A stretch of 64,000 nucleotides of DNA from Temnothorax longispinosus. Taxonomy: Eukaryota > Arthropoda > Insecta > Hymenoptera > Formicidae. The stretch is from NCBI RefSeq assembly GCF_030848805.1, contig NC_092364.1:5394001-5458000 (forward strand), given 5' to 3'. The notes below the pieces were generated by a model. That model had not been told where the DNA came from and searched no databases. It saw only the letters and a program-made list of their open reading frames with translations. The translations under genes and the position numbers were made by a program. Shown here piece after piece: positions 36,528 through 49,026 of this stretch. Within the stretch, counting starts at the first letter, position 1; every line of letters begins with the position of its first letter.

Positions 36528-38093
36528 ATGCCGCGAACAAGAAAACGCAAGACGCAACGGGGCACGAAAGAAGTAGATTTATACGAACAGGCGTTTGAAG
36601 AGGTTATAAAGGGTCAGTTATCCATTCGTGCGGCTGCAAAAAAGTATGACTTGTGTCATGTATCTCTGATGAGATACAAAAGGAAGAAAGATTCTACAAA
36701 TGAGGAAGATCACACAGAATCCTCTGTTACCATGGGGTATAGAAGCTGCAATAAAATTTTCTCCGCGGAACAGGAAAAAATCATGGTGCAATATATTATA
36801 AAAGCTGCTGAAATATATTATGGTCTTCCACCAAAAGAAATTCGGCGACTTGCTTATGAGCTAGCCAAAAAATATGATTTGAAAAGACCTCCCCAATGGG
36901 ACGAAAACTGTCAAGCCGGTGCAGATTGGTTCTCCTCTTTTATGAAGAGAAATGCTGAATTATCAATAAGATGTGCACAACCGACCAGTATTTCTAGAGC
37001 TACGAGTTTTAATGCTACAAATGTAAAATTATTTTTCGACAATTTGGCGAAAGTATTGGACAGATATCATTTTGAGGCTAAAGACATATATAATGTCGAC
37101 GAAACTGGTATGACTACCGTTCAACGACCTGACAGAATCGTAACAAAGAAAGGAACAAGACAAGTCGGAGCTCTGACATCGGCGGAACGCGGAACACTAG
37201 TTACAGTGACTGTGGCTGTTAATGCTATTGGAAATTCTATTCCTCCTATGTTTCTTTTCCCGCGGCTTCGGTATCAAGAACATTTTGTGACAGATGGTCC
37301 TGTAGGATGTATTGGAGCTGGTAATCCCAGTGGATGGATGCAGGAAGAACAATTCCTCATTTTTCTAAAGCATTTCCAAAGATATACTAATTCATCAGTC
37401 AATCATGGAGTTTTACTCTTGCTCGATAATCACTTTTCACATATTTGTATACAAGCATTGGATTTCTGCAAAGAGAATGGTATTGTGGTTCTTTCGTTTC
37501 CGCCGCATTGTTCGCATAAATTACAGCCCTTGGATCGTTCAGTATATGGACCTTTCAAAAAAGCTTTTAATTCTGCGTGTGATGGATGGATGAGAAGTAA
37601 TCCGGGTAAAACGATGACTATATACAATATCCCAGGAATTGTAAAAACAGCTTTGCCTCTAGCTCTTACCCAAAGTAATATTCAGGCAGGATTTAATTCT
37701 ACTGGGATTTTTCCATTTAACAGGGATAAATTTAGTGATTTAGATTTTGCTCCATCATATGTTACGGATAGACCAATGCCTGGATCGAATATTCTAGATT
37801 CCAATACAAGTTTACAATCCACAAATAATGATACTGAACCTCAAACATCCGTCAGAAATGAGATTGCACTTCAGATATCCACAAACACTGACAATGAAAA
37901 CCAAATAATGCCAACATTTGATTTTACTGTTTCGTCTATTCCTGAAAAAACCAACATCAATGTAGGACTTCAACAAAACGTGCAGATTGAGTATGAAGAA
38001 AAGCGAAAGAAAAGAGTTAAAAAAAATCTTTCGAATTTGCAAAGTAAACCAAAGAAATCTAGCCGTGCTACCGCTAAAAAACAAAAAAAATAG
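36528..38093 (+). CDS. Pogo/Tigger-like transposase (psq helix-turn-helix, CENP-B-type domain, DDE_1 core), 521 aa
   Basis: Cuts and reinserts the surrounding element. Residues 1-55 form a basic psq-type helix-turn-helix (RKRKTQRGTK, then LSIRAAAKKYDLCHVSLMRY). About 75-170 resembles the CENP-B/Tc5 DNA-binding domain (WFSSFMKRN). The DDE_1 core follows with all three acidic residues visible: Asp191 in NVDETG, Asp300 in LLLLDNHFSH and Asp336 in PPHCSHKLQPLDR; 35 residues separate the last two. The C-terminus (from about 490) is Lys-rich and may be a nuclear signal. No stop or frameshift interrupts it. I take the ATG at 36528 because family similarity starts there; an in-frame ATG at 36420 would read through the subterminal repeats. 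TTTTTCTTCGTAG just before the ATG could be a splice acceptor. Confidence 0.9.
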   Translation: MPRTRKRKTQRGTKEVDLYEQAFEEVIKGQLSIRAAAKKYDLCHVSLMRYKRKKDSTNEEDHTESSVTMGYRSCNKIFSAEQEKIMVQYIIKAAEIYYGLPPKEIRRLAYELAKKYDLKRPPQWDENCQAGADWFSSFMKRNAELSIRCAQPTSISRATSFNATNVKLFFDNLAKVLDRYHFEAKDIYNVDETGMTTVQRPDRIVTKKGTRQVGALTSAERGTLVTVTVAVNAIGNSIPPMFLFPRLRYQEHFVTDGPVGCIGAGNPSGWMQEEQFLIFLKHFQRYTNSSVNHGVLLLLDNHFSHICIQALDFCKENGIVVLSFPPHCSHKLQPLDRSVYGPFKKAFNSACDGWMRSNPGKTMTIYNIPGIVKTALPLALTQSNIQAGFNSTGIFPFNRDKFSDLDFAPSYVTDRPMPGSNILDSNTSLQSTNNDTEPQTSVRNEIALQISTNTDNENQIMPTFDFTVSSIPEKTNINVGLQQNVQIEYEEKRKKRVKKNLSNLQSKPKKSSRATAKKQKK

Positions 38094-38186
38094 ATTTTTT
38101 TGCGTGATTGTTCCTTTATTTTCAGTTTTTATATTAATATTAGATTTATATTTATATTATTATAAATTTTTTATGTTTATATTAGA

Positions 38187-38188
<2 letters not shown>

Positions 38189-38262
<74 letters not shown>

Positions 38263-38269
38263 AGAGAAG

Positions 38270-38311
<42 letters not shown>
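38189..38311. repeat. (GA)n microsatellite inside the transposon
   Basis: About 120 bp of GA dinucleotides with three interruptions, 95 bp after the transposase stop. Open frames across it are trivial Arg/Glu repeats. Confidence 0.95.
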
Positions 38312-38313
<2 letters not shown>

Positions 38314-38562
38314 ATTTTCTGTTTCTTTTTCATTTTATTATGGTTAATTTTTTAAATATATATGATTATATGTATAAATAGTCTTTCAGTTGAGAAAACA
38401 GTATTATGTGTTTTTGTTTGCTATAATGTAAAAAAATACTGATATTGTCATGTAACAAATTATTTCATCATTAAAGTTGCATTTCTTATAGAAAATTCGT
38501 AAGATTGATTAATTAAACCTACTAAATAACCATTATTTTGTTTATAGATGATGTGGTTTAAT

Positions 38563-38612
38563 CGTCCCCCTCTGCTGTTACAATTGTCCCGGGGGTTGGG
38601 ACGGTTGTAACA
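38563..38612. repeat. Right subterminal repeats of the pogo-like element
   Basis: CGTCCCCC (38563), TGTTACAATTGTCCC (38576-38590) and GGGACGGTTGTAACAG (38598-38613) mirror the left subterminal array. Confidence 0.72.
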
Positions 38613-38799
38613 GTATTCCTCATATTCTTTAAACAATAATAACTTTTTTCCTAGTTACATTACTCAATTCAGCACAAGAAAATTTTGTAGTCAAATAAAT
38701 TCTACATCTAAAGGTACAGGTCTTTTTTCGGTAAATATTATATTTTAACTGTTATAAAATCTTAAACCCAAAATGTTACTTTTGTCCCCGGTCTACCTA

Positions 38800-39807
38800 T
38801 AGATAGTAAACGTTTACGAATGGCTGATCGTGTGAGTTTGAGACCGTGCGGATCAATAATTGTTAATCGTTCGAAGAACGACCGCGTTTCGAGTAATACG
38901 ACGACAAGCAGAGCGATTCACAGCCCTACCTGTCTGCTCGAGCGTTCTCGTGCGAATGATAACGTGTTGATGATCTTGTTCACGTGCCGGCGCAATCTGT
39001 GCGCGTCGAAGACAAACAACAAGCCTGTATATTAGGCAGTTTTACTGCTACGAAATATCTAACTTATTATGAAGTATTTTAAAATGTACGATAAATAAAC
39101 AATTACGACACATTACGGGCTTCGTTTATTTTATTATCCTGAAGATTAATTATGTAAATTAATATATCCATTACTCTGTTACCTTTTATCAAATTTTTAT
39201 ATTTTAAGAATAATAAAACTGTGTTGAATTAATTTAGAAAATTAGATTAAATGCAGGAACTGTGATGATTTAATAATTTCAATTTAATCCTGGTTGATTT
39301 CTAATCAGGACTATAAACTGTTGCACTATTTGTAAGAATTGTGTGTGCATATTTTATTCGTGCAAAAATGGTTAAATTGGTTCTGACAAAACTTGTTTCT
39401 TACGATCGAACTTAGGACATTGGCTACATGCCATACTAGAATTTCGTTTGAAAGGAGAATTATGAGGAAAACTCAATTCAGAAGTGGGCGGTACCGCACT
39501 TACTATCGATCTCGTTACCAGAATTCACATGACAAAAATTATATGGTAGTTGGATTTGAGCTTCGGAAATGTGGGACTAAGCTGAATTCTAAAAATTATA
39601 CAAAGAAGATATTATCTTTATGACTGTCACATTACTTTTTAAAAATTAAAACAAGACCTGTGTTTTTATAAAATCCATATTTAATAAATAATTACTATTA
39701 TTGCTTCAATATTGCTAATTTATTTTTTATCGCGAGTGACTTTTGCAATTCTGATAACGTCGTTTATAAATAATATCGTTTTCGCTGCAAATCAGATTTA
39801 GATTCAC
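38800..39807. other. Intergenic, nothing recognised
   Basis: The first 230 bp are moderately GC-rich with a 71-codon open frame that resembles nothing known; the rest is AT-rich. Confidence 0.55.
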
Positions 39808-39888
39808 CTAGAGTCCCTATATAAGAGTCTGGCCACTGAGGCTATTTTGTAACAAAATAGCGTCTCGCATCTTATACAAGGACTCTAG
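39808..39888. repeat. 81-bp imperfect palindrome
   Basis: CTAGAGTCCCTATATAAGAG ... GCTATTTTGT, A, ACAAAATAGC ... CTTATACAAGGACTCTAG. The inner 10-bp stem is perfect; the outer arms match with several changes. A further TCTAGAGTC follows at 39893. Could be a small foldback element or a cruciform-forming site. Confidence 0.75.
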
Positions 39889-42800
39889 AGAATCTAGAGT
39901 CAAGGACACTCAGAGACTGTGGTCGCCAGCATGATGTAAGAAGTCTTCATGGTGTAGATGTAGACTTATAAATACGGTTTTATAAGATTGGTGTAGTAAA
40001 CGTTCCACCGACCATCGTATACGTTTACTCCACCGGCCTGCGTTTAATCCACCGATTTTCATCTACGTCAATTCGCGAGTTACAAATTTATACATATATA
40101 TATCTGTGCAAATTTGATTTGTTTGCGCCGTTACGAAAATCAAAGCGTATGTATCTCCCGCGACCGTCACGTTATACGCGCGTAATTTTATGCAACCCTG
40201 ATGTAGCGTGTGTCGGGGCGGTAATTTTTTATAGCCGCGCTCACCATGTGGTTTCAGGTGGAGAGCCGCTTCTTTTTTCGCCACGGAAAACATATATACG
40301 AATGGAGAAAAAATTGCGGCCGCTGTAAATCTTACCGCGAAGAGGATGCAGCGGCGTGCAGAAATTAGAAAACGCCAAGCGCGTGTTGTTCTTCGCGCGT
40401 GAATTATTTTTATTATCGCGCGACTTGTGCACGTCTAAAATGTAAAAATAATCTTGTACGTTACAGTTATTTTAGAGATATCTGATTTATCGAGATTTTT
40501 ATTTCAACTTTTACGTCGATTCGCTAAGCAATTGTGCTTGGTTATATTTTTATGACTTCGTTATCCCTGAATATAACTTTATTACGTTAGTATTACATTT
40601 TATTTTTTACGTCTTGTTTCTCATTCCTATCTTTGTGTCTAATTTTTACATTTGATTGCAAAGTCAGAAATGCCTATCTTGCATGCACGATGAACACTAT
40701 CCGCGTAAATCTCGGGTAATTCAATTAGAGATGCGATCAAACTATCTAGCACGGCTATCGATATTATATGTAGAACGCGAGATCGAGATACTTAATTGAA
40801 GGTGAAATTCGAACGGCTATATTCTCCCTACAAACAGATTTACCGAGATACCGTGAAATCCGAACGGTTGGGAACACCAAGGGAATTGGGGCAAATTGTA
40901 GAAAAATAAACTAAGTGGCGTGATTTATAAACTTGTAGTCGCTTTCCATTCCGGCTGAACGCGTAATTCAATATAATATCGAAGTAGTAATATCCTTTAT
41001 TTTTATTGGGTTTCGTATAAATCAAAATAATTGACATTCTATTAAAAAATCCTCGGATATTGCACAATTCTTCTTTCACGAGGTCGAGTGAATTCAGCGA
41101 CAGGAAACAAATAAAAATTTTAAAATGAATCTGATCGTCGCGAGGTGAATGATCTATCTAGACGCGTTCAATAAATTTCCGGAGTTGTATTAATACAATG
41201 ATTTGCGCCGATTTACAAATTAGAGAACTATTACGTAATAGTAGCGATTTTGAAACACTCCTTACTAAAGATCTGTAGGGAATATATGTAGCGACGAGTA
41301 ATATAAATCGTACAAACTAAAAGGAAATTACAAATTTAGTCGTTATTTTCTTTACCATTTCTGGATTAAAAAGACAATTGTGTTTTTATTTTAAATATGA
41401 TCATAAACAAATCCTAAACTTTTTGCCATTCTTAAGAAATTTCTGTTAAATAGGTATTATGACTTTTCTACAATTTTCTTAACGTTTCTCATTAAATATC
41501 TAAGTAAACTAATACTTAAATTCAAGTTTTTGAAATATAATAATTTTATTTTCAACACCTTATATTCTAAGAACTGTTACTGTTGCTACAATCTAGTTAT
41601 TTTTCAAAAAATCCCTAAATAATTTTATTTAATATGTTATTTAATATAAATATTAAAGTGTAAAATTATTATAATAATAGATTTAGAGTTAGAATATAAT
41701 TACAGTTCAATTATTATATAATAATACGTTAGAGTTTCATAATTAACACTTGTTATTTTAACAATAAACTACACAAACAATATATTTGCAACAATTTAAC
41801 TAACTAATGTTATTTCAATGAAATGTTTTATTGATTACAATTTGACAATATCAATGATACTACATTTAAGTTGTTGGGAAAAGCATTATATACTGATTTG
41901 CATAAAGCTTTTCAAGCTTGAAAGCGCTTTATATAATTCACATAGTCCACTGAACACTCGTAGTTTAATGCTATTGAACGTTTGCATCGAAGAAAAAATA
42001 TAATAAAATTATATATATGTATACATATATATAATATTTATATTGCAGTAAACAGAGAGAGAAAGAGAGAGAAATCGCTACAATAGCGATAAAATGAGAG
42101 AAAATATTGCAGCATTTTTTTATTATTCTGATTTCTTGATTTTTTAAATCTCGACTTTAAATGTTTATTAATTAACAATCCATTAAAGCAGTTAGAGAAA
42201 TAAATTTCACTTGAAATTAAACAAAATATAAGATTTTTGTAAAACACCGAAATTCTCTTAGATTTCCAGACTTTTTCTCAAGGAAAAATTTATTTCACAT
42301 TTTGTTCTTACATCAAAGAAAGTATGAGAAATCTCAGATGTTCCGTATTTGAAGCTACGCCAAAAGCTTCTCCATGTTTCTTGCACTACTTTTTTTTTGC
42401 TGGCGCGTTTACCTTCTAAAACAAGAGAACAATAATTTTCGCGAAATCCGCTGAATGTGTTTTCTATATCTGGAACGCGCCATAGTATCGGAAAACCGAA
42501 TGATATCAATCGATATTTTAATAGATATTTATTTTTACCGTAAATCACGTATGCTATACTGCTATTCGCGTTTCTCTGATAAAAAAAATACAAAGCAACA
42601 GAGAAACAAAAAAGGAAAGAGAAACCCCTTGTCGCTTCTCCAATAATTTGCGACATGTTCGTTACTTCATTGATCGTCGTCGTCTCTCGATATTTTTATA
42701 CTCTTGTATTAATAATTAATAAAAATTAATGTTACGGTCGTTAAAAAATAACGAAGCTGCATAGTGCTTAAGAAAGGTTTCAAAATATCGCTTTCAGAAT

Positions 42801-45800
42801 TGCAATTCTACAAGCCCGTCGTTGAAAAACAAAAATGGCTTATTTATCTTAAAAGTAAAGTTTTATAGGTATCTTGTAAAGATAACATGAAAGCTGGGAA
42901 GATGAGCTTAAACATCAAAGTCTTGACTAAGCGTTTGTCCCAGGGGTTATGAAACAAGAAATCATTTAACTCCTTTTATAATTTTATATCATAAATCTTG
43001 TTTGGCAATAAAAATCGAATATCTTTAATTATAACTGCTCTACGATATATAATCTCTCCTTTAAATGTTTTATGTTAAAAAATCTCTCTCTTTCTACTTA
43101 TTAGAGTCTGAAAATATTTTAATACGTTGCACTCTTTGAAAACTGTTATGAAAAGAAAACTTAATTGTAAGGCTTAAATCTTTATAAATTTTAAAGTTTT
43201 TACAAATTAAGCAAACGCAAAAAAAAAACAAACTTAAAGCATAAAATAATTTTCGCATGTCGCATATTCTTTTTTCCCTTTTCTCTTTCTGTATAATCGC
43301 ATCTTTAAATCTTATATATCTACGCGTATAGTACTGTAACTCCTAAATTAATCAAATTAATTTGTTTACAAAAAAACTCATCCATTTATATTTCAATATT
43401 TCTTCATTGTGTAGGAACTGAACCATGACAAGTCATTCTTTCTTGACATAATCCAAATGGCTTGTTTCAATTACGAACGACGAGACAAGCAAAATACGTA
43501 ACAAAATACAAAGCACAGAGTAAAATAAGTTATACTTTCTTTCTTTGAGTCTGTAAACGCGCGCGTACGCGTGACAAATGATGCCAGTAATTGTAGCAAA
43601 TGCGTGGAAACATGTTACACTTTACTCGACTGTATTATATGAAGAAAATTCCGACGCTGACAGTTTTATTTTCTGATTTAAGTAAAAGTATTTGTAAAAG
43701 TAGAGGTATTTGAGATTTTGTATTAAAGTACACAGAAATATATCAATTCTTTAATTTTAATTTTTCTAAATTTATTTAAATATTTATAAAACAAAGGCAT
43801 CTAGGCTACGTGGATATTTATGAGTTATTATTTCCTAATTCACATAAACGAATTGCAAAATAAAGCTGAATTCTCTCTCTCTTTCTCGAATTTGTATAAT
43901 TATAGCAACAGTAATAATGCTCGTGGAAATTTCGGCTCAGAATGCCATATTGTCAAGCACAGTAATTAATTTGTGAACATAAGCGTATAAGAGATGCGCC
44001 GCGATATGATTAAGCGGTATTATATCATTACTGAGAAAGCGGAAGTTAGACCTGAGTAAATCTTCGCGCCTCGTCAGACATTGTATTCGAGTTATTCAGG
44101 ACTTAGTTAAGTCTTGCCTAAAGATATGTCAATGTCACAACAACACTCGAATGTACATCCCTATCAATTTTCCGACACTCAATAACATAATTTTGCTTAA
44201 TTACATAAAGTTTGCTTTAACTCGAATTCTCCATAGATTTCTTGCATAAAATTGTTATGAGCACGTGTAAAAATTCATTGTATTAACTTATTTTTTAAAA
44301 TTATTGTAGCCAATTTTTTTATGTAAAATTTCCTTTTAAAAGATATAATTGTTAAATTAAAAGCACTTTTTTATTTCAACGAAAAAAGATGAATTACTGT
44401 ATATTTTAAACAATTTTTTCATAGTTACTATAAATTATCACTTTGTATCGCTACAATAATTACGTTGTAACCGTTTAAACGACAAATTATAATTAAAAAA
44501 CCCGCGGAAAGGAAATAAATTTACAGCCAGCTCGTTTTTCGTTACACCGTTGCGCTGTTTTCCGGAACAGAATTTTCCGCTCCACCGAAAGTCGAGAGTG
44601 CTGGATTGCCAGGTGAAATGCGAGCGTGCAGAACGCCCGTTCGCATTTACCTGCGAAAGCTCGCCCGAGATGGAAACCGATAAAGCGGAACGTAATACGG
44701 GATTAGTATCGAATCGAATGCGATCTCTGATTAATAATTTCAAGGTGGCACGCCCGGTGTAGCTGTATAATTGGATTCGCGATCCCGCGCGATCGTCAGA
44801 GTTGTATAAATTCTCACGTGGGGAGTTAATGCCGACAAAGGACAAATATAAGGATCATTTAAACAAACACCTACTCCGAACACTATAAAAATAACGAAAA
44901 TCGAGAGTAGTAAGATAAAAGAACAAGACAGATAAAAAATAGAAAGTAGAATAAATTTATAAAATATATATTATATGTATAAGATTTTATAAGAACTATA
45001 TTTTATAGAAAGATTGTGCTTTTGAACTTCAATAGTCTTATATTCTCTTTTCTCATAATATATGTATTCGTACGAGCTAATATCGGGATAACAAAGTGAA
45101 TATTTTGTTCATTCATGCTTTCAACCATTCGCAATGACTGCAATTTATGGCTGCCATAGAAATGGAGGATAAATGCAGCTTCGGTTATTTTCATCATTTT
45201 CGAAGCGTTATTATCGGAAAATATATAAGTCACGTAAACGTATGACTGTGCGTGTATGTATCCGTTAACAGTAAATTATGTTCAGTACGATAAAATATTA
45301 CGGAAAATATTACTGTTGCAAAGTTAATGAAAGCAGCACATAGCACTTTGATATTAAAAGTTCACAAAAGAACGTAAGATTTATGATGGTTTGGAGGAAC
45401 TTCTGAAGATGCAAAACGCGTAATATTATTGCAATTATGAATATTCTATGCATATATTAAGAACGCATTCAAAACTTGGTACGGCCAATAATGAATTAAA
45501 ATATCAACGTTGTTCTTCCTATAGCAATAGTTTATAATATTTCGAATAAAATTGAGTGCTCTTTGAGCTTTAAACATTTTTCAGAGGCATTTAGAAGTAA
45601 AATTATCTTCAAAAATAAATTTATCTTTAAAATGATGGGTCTAGATACGACGTATGATGGGAAGACGCAAGACTTAAGTATTAAACGTTACATGTATAGT
45701 CATGAGTCATGACGTAAATTCTCTGGGATAATTTATCCCAGTCTCGGATTGATTCATGTATTATGTAAGATCGTCGCGTCACTTTGACATTTTCGTGCGA

Positions 45801-46229
45801 TGGCAAAGTCATCTTTTAAATTATAGAAACTTTCAATAAAAATGTAATATTCGTTATACATAATCATTTATGTAATTTATGCTCATTGTCGATGCGAAAT
45901 CTATTCAGCATAACATTTTATGTGGGTTTTACTTTAATATAGTTTCCTCGATGACAGTTTATAATTATATTTTGATTAAGCTTAGCATAATTTAAATATA
46001 TTGTAAATTACATTAATTATTTAAAAAGAATTTATTTTAGTTACATTATTATCCGCAAAATTATTTTAGACAAAACTATATTGCACAGTATATTGCTAGT
46101 AATATGTCTCAATTTAATTAAATGTACTATATACATATTATATATAAATTACAAAAATATCAGCAAATCGATTCTCGAATAATAATTCAGCCACCGTAGA
46201 GAAAGCAATTTTATACGGGCTTTAAAATG
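39889..46229. other. Long intergenic stretch without recognised genes
   Basis: Mostly AT-rich. Slightly GC-richer patches lie at 40060-40440 and 44520-44830. Two longer open frames on the - strand, 42258-42656 (132 codons) and 44438-44845 (135 codons), show no motif I know and lack splice or homology support. A perfect 9-bp stem palindrome (CTGGGATAA, T, TTATCCCAG) lies at 45722-45740, next to TGAGTCATGAC. Confidence 0.55.
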
Positions 46230-47180
46230 TCATCCCGCATACATATTCGGTCGTGATAGAAGATTTAAGGAGCGCTGCATCGATTCTCGGCGCGTCTCGC
46301 TTTCGGATAAGAGAAGTTAACTTCGTGCAACACCTCGTCATTCGCACGAATAGTATCGGGGGGGGGGGGGGGAAGGGGGAAGGCTCTTTCTATCGGGTCA
46401 GTCGCAGTTTAAATTCCGTAGCTGTCGTATATCGATCTCCTCTCGTTTATACAAGATTATACGTAAGACGTTCGATGTCTTGTCGCGGTTAATGGAGGTG
46501 AGACATTTTCAGCGCGAAATGCCTCGGCTAAAGTGGTCGATTACCCGCTCCGCCGTGTTTCCTGTTCGGGGGCTTCGATCCATCCACTCGCGCGCGTCTT
46601 CGGATGCGCTCTGACAATAAATAGACCGAGGTCGGGAAACGGGTCTGATAGGCTTTAAGTACTAATCTCATCAAGGCGACGACGACGACGAGCGGACCGC
46701 TAATGCAGTCGAGCGGATATTACTCCGCGCATATGGACGAGGTCTTTATATCCATCGTCGCGAAAGTGGATTGTGAAAAATCGCGCGGGACGGGCGCAAC
46801 TTCGTCACACGATTCGTTCTATTATCGGTGGCGATGAATCAAGACTCGACAATGAAGCAATTTGCGAAAAATATCCCTTTGTGTGTTTGTGGAAATTATC
46901 AGTGTAGCTCTGTGTTGATCAATCCGTGTAGAATAATCCAGATTGAAATACAAACTAGTCTTCAATCGACAAAATATTATTCCAGGCGGGACTGCGGGTG
47001 TCTGGAGACAGCGAAAACAACTCTATCGATCTCGGAGCGCTAAAGCCCGGAGCGTTGCTGGGACTTATTTGAAAGCTTAACAAACGCTTAAAGTGGAAGA
47101 GGGTTAAGGAGCAATGACAATCTAATTCACTGCCGGGGATCGGAACTTTGAAACTCAACCGCTGTTTCCGTCGAACAAAA
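46230..47180. other. GC/CpG-rich patch, function unknown
   Basis: Rich in CG dinucleotides, with ACGACGACGAC near 46680 and a 15-G run at 46358-46372. No frame looks coding. Possibly a regulatory island like those further right. Confidence 0.45.
46358..46372. repeat. Poly-G run, 15 nt
   Basis: Fifteen consecutive G, followed by AAGGGGGAAGG. Length may be uncertain because of assembly error in homopolymers. Confidence 0.85.
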
Positions 47181-49024
47181 GCCGATTACTACAAAGCGAT
47201 CCGTCAGTGTTACTTCACCTTTATCTCTGGCGGAAACTAAATATTTTAAAATATCTTACATGCGCGTAACGTCAAGAAAAATGTCAAAATTAATTTAGTT
47301 GTTCATTGTATCTTCTAGCATAATTATCATAATAACAATAATAATAATAATAATCTGTTTTGTTTACTATTTTGCAAGTAATTTTACATAAAAAAATTTT
47401 GTAAAAACAATATATAGAAACAATAAAATATTGTTCAATTATTAATATTTGCAAAGAATTTACAATTTTATAAATGCATAACAAATGTTACGTTCTCCAC
47501 TATCAAATCTCTGTTAGCTCTGCATAATTTAAATTTATATTATCTTAAATAAGATTAATCAATTACTAGTTGTACATATTATTGGCGAATAGCTGCAATT
47601 TTTTATAACGCTAATATAGACAGATTTTTGCTCCGATAAATATTTCAAATACGGTACGGTATGTTATATTATTCATTTTAATACGTTTTAAAATTTTATG
47701 TGTTGTTCAGTAGTAGGTATATTGACTGCAAATGAGATACATTATAAATTTTGACGACTGAAAAACGGAATTTCTTTTGTATAATTACAAGATATATTCA
47801 AAGATTAGAGAGTATTTATTTCCAAAGATTAAGGATTAAAATGTAGTTAAGCTGATGTGTAGAAGCAATTATGCAAACACGATTGTAGAATATATTAATA
47901 ATTTTTAAAGACTTTCCCGGTAATTATTTTCTTGAGACGTTTGACATGGCACATTCTTTGTCTCGCCCAGCTGTCCATGGTTGATATACTGCAACCTTTT
48001 TGTCATTAGCAAAGTTTTTGTTATGCGTGGTCGCGATGAAGCTATTGGTCTTCAAAGTAGGTTGTAAACCCCCGCACGCGAGCAGAGTAAGCGAAGCTTG
48101 TAAAGTGGATGCGTCAGAGTGGATGAGGCTGCAATATTCAGATGCTGTTAGGGAGGATTTTCTCGTCCGCGGCGAATATATGTATAGACTTTGAGCAGCC
48201 TTGGATCAACCTGCATTCAGCTGCAATGTCGGGACGGCACCCAGATTTCGTGTCCGATTGTCTTTCTTGCAACGTAATGCGGTATAACCTATCTCTAGTG
48301 TTCTTTTAGATGTCTTTTCGATGATAAAATAATATGTACAGTTATTGAAAATAATAAAATTTGGTAAAAATCTAAATAAGAATAACTGTAGAAAAATGAA
48401 TAATAAATATAGTTGTTTTTATTAAATTATATATATGTTTATAAAATCTCTAAAAATTAGACATTATATTTTAAATCCATATTGTATCAATAATATTAAT
48501 AAATTGTAAATAATAATTAATAATTAGTACTAGTTCAATAAAGTTTCAAGTAAATAAGCCGAAAGAATTATCAATTTCTTAATTTACAGAATCGTGAATA
48601 ATTAAATAAAAAATTAAACAACCTTATACAAAGGCAGAGTATGTTAAGAATAAGTATACAATGTACGAGTATCACTGCCGGATATCGCCCACGTATATCA
48701 TATAATTCGGTACAACGGATATCTAAGCGAGTAAAAACGGTTGAGAAAATTTTTCCAATAAATGTTACCCCTTCAGCAGTGCTGCTACTTCCGATAATTC
48801 ATCCTCTCCGTTATTGATATTGTCAGAAAGATAATTACTTCCATCGCTTTTGCCGCTAGAATAACGAATAGTAGAAGAGATAACAATAACAAGACTAGAG
48901 TAATATATCTTTCACACGATAACATAGACTTATTTCTCGATTTTACATCAGTTTCTTTTAAAACAGGTGCACGTGTCATCGCTAACTTGAATATAGTATT
49001 TGATACAACATACATGTACATATA
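47181..49024. other. AT-rich stretch with an (AAT)n microsatellite
   Basis: ATAATAACAATAATAATAAT runs from about 47328 to 47353. Otherwise no gene or repeat boundary was identified. A small GC-richer patch at 48040-48260 has short open frames only. Confidence 0.55.
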
Positions 49025-49026
49025 TA

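Larger units (their letters stand above)
35999..38797 (+). mobile_element. Full-length pogo/Tigger-like DNA transposon, 2.8 kb
   Basis: Terminal inverted repeats: the left end is GGGTAGACCGGGGACAAAAG then TAACA; the right end on the - strand is GGTAGACCGGGGACAAAAGT then AACA. TA dinucleotides flank both sides (35997-35998 and 38798-38799). Inside is one long open frame for a DDE transposase. Near each end are several copies of GGGGACAATTGTAACA in both orientations. All the parts of an autonomous copy are present; the left end has one extra G relative to the right. Confidence 0.92.

Noticed and set aside
37987..38355. 122-codon open frame overlapping the end of the transposase
   Set aside because: It is a shifted frame running into the (GA)n microsatellite; the Arg/Glu repeat is an artefact.
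42258..42656. 132-codon - strand frame with a hydrophobic N-terminus
   Set aside because: It looks superficially like a membrane protein start, but there are no motifs, no flanking exons and the base composition is that of the surrounding AT-rich DNA.
44438..44845. 135-codon - strand frame in a GC-richer patch
   Set aside because: No motif or splice support; overlaps an equally unconvincing + strand frame.
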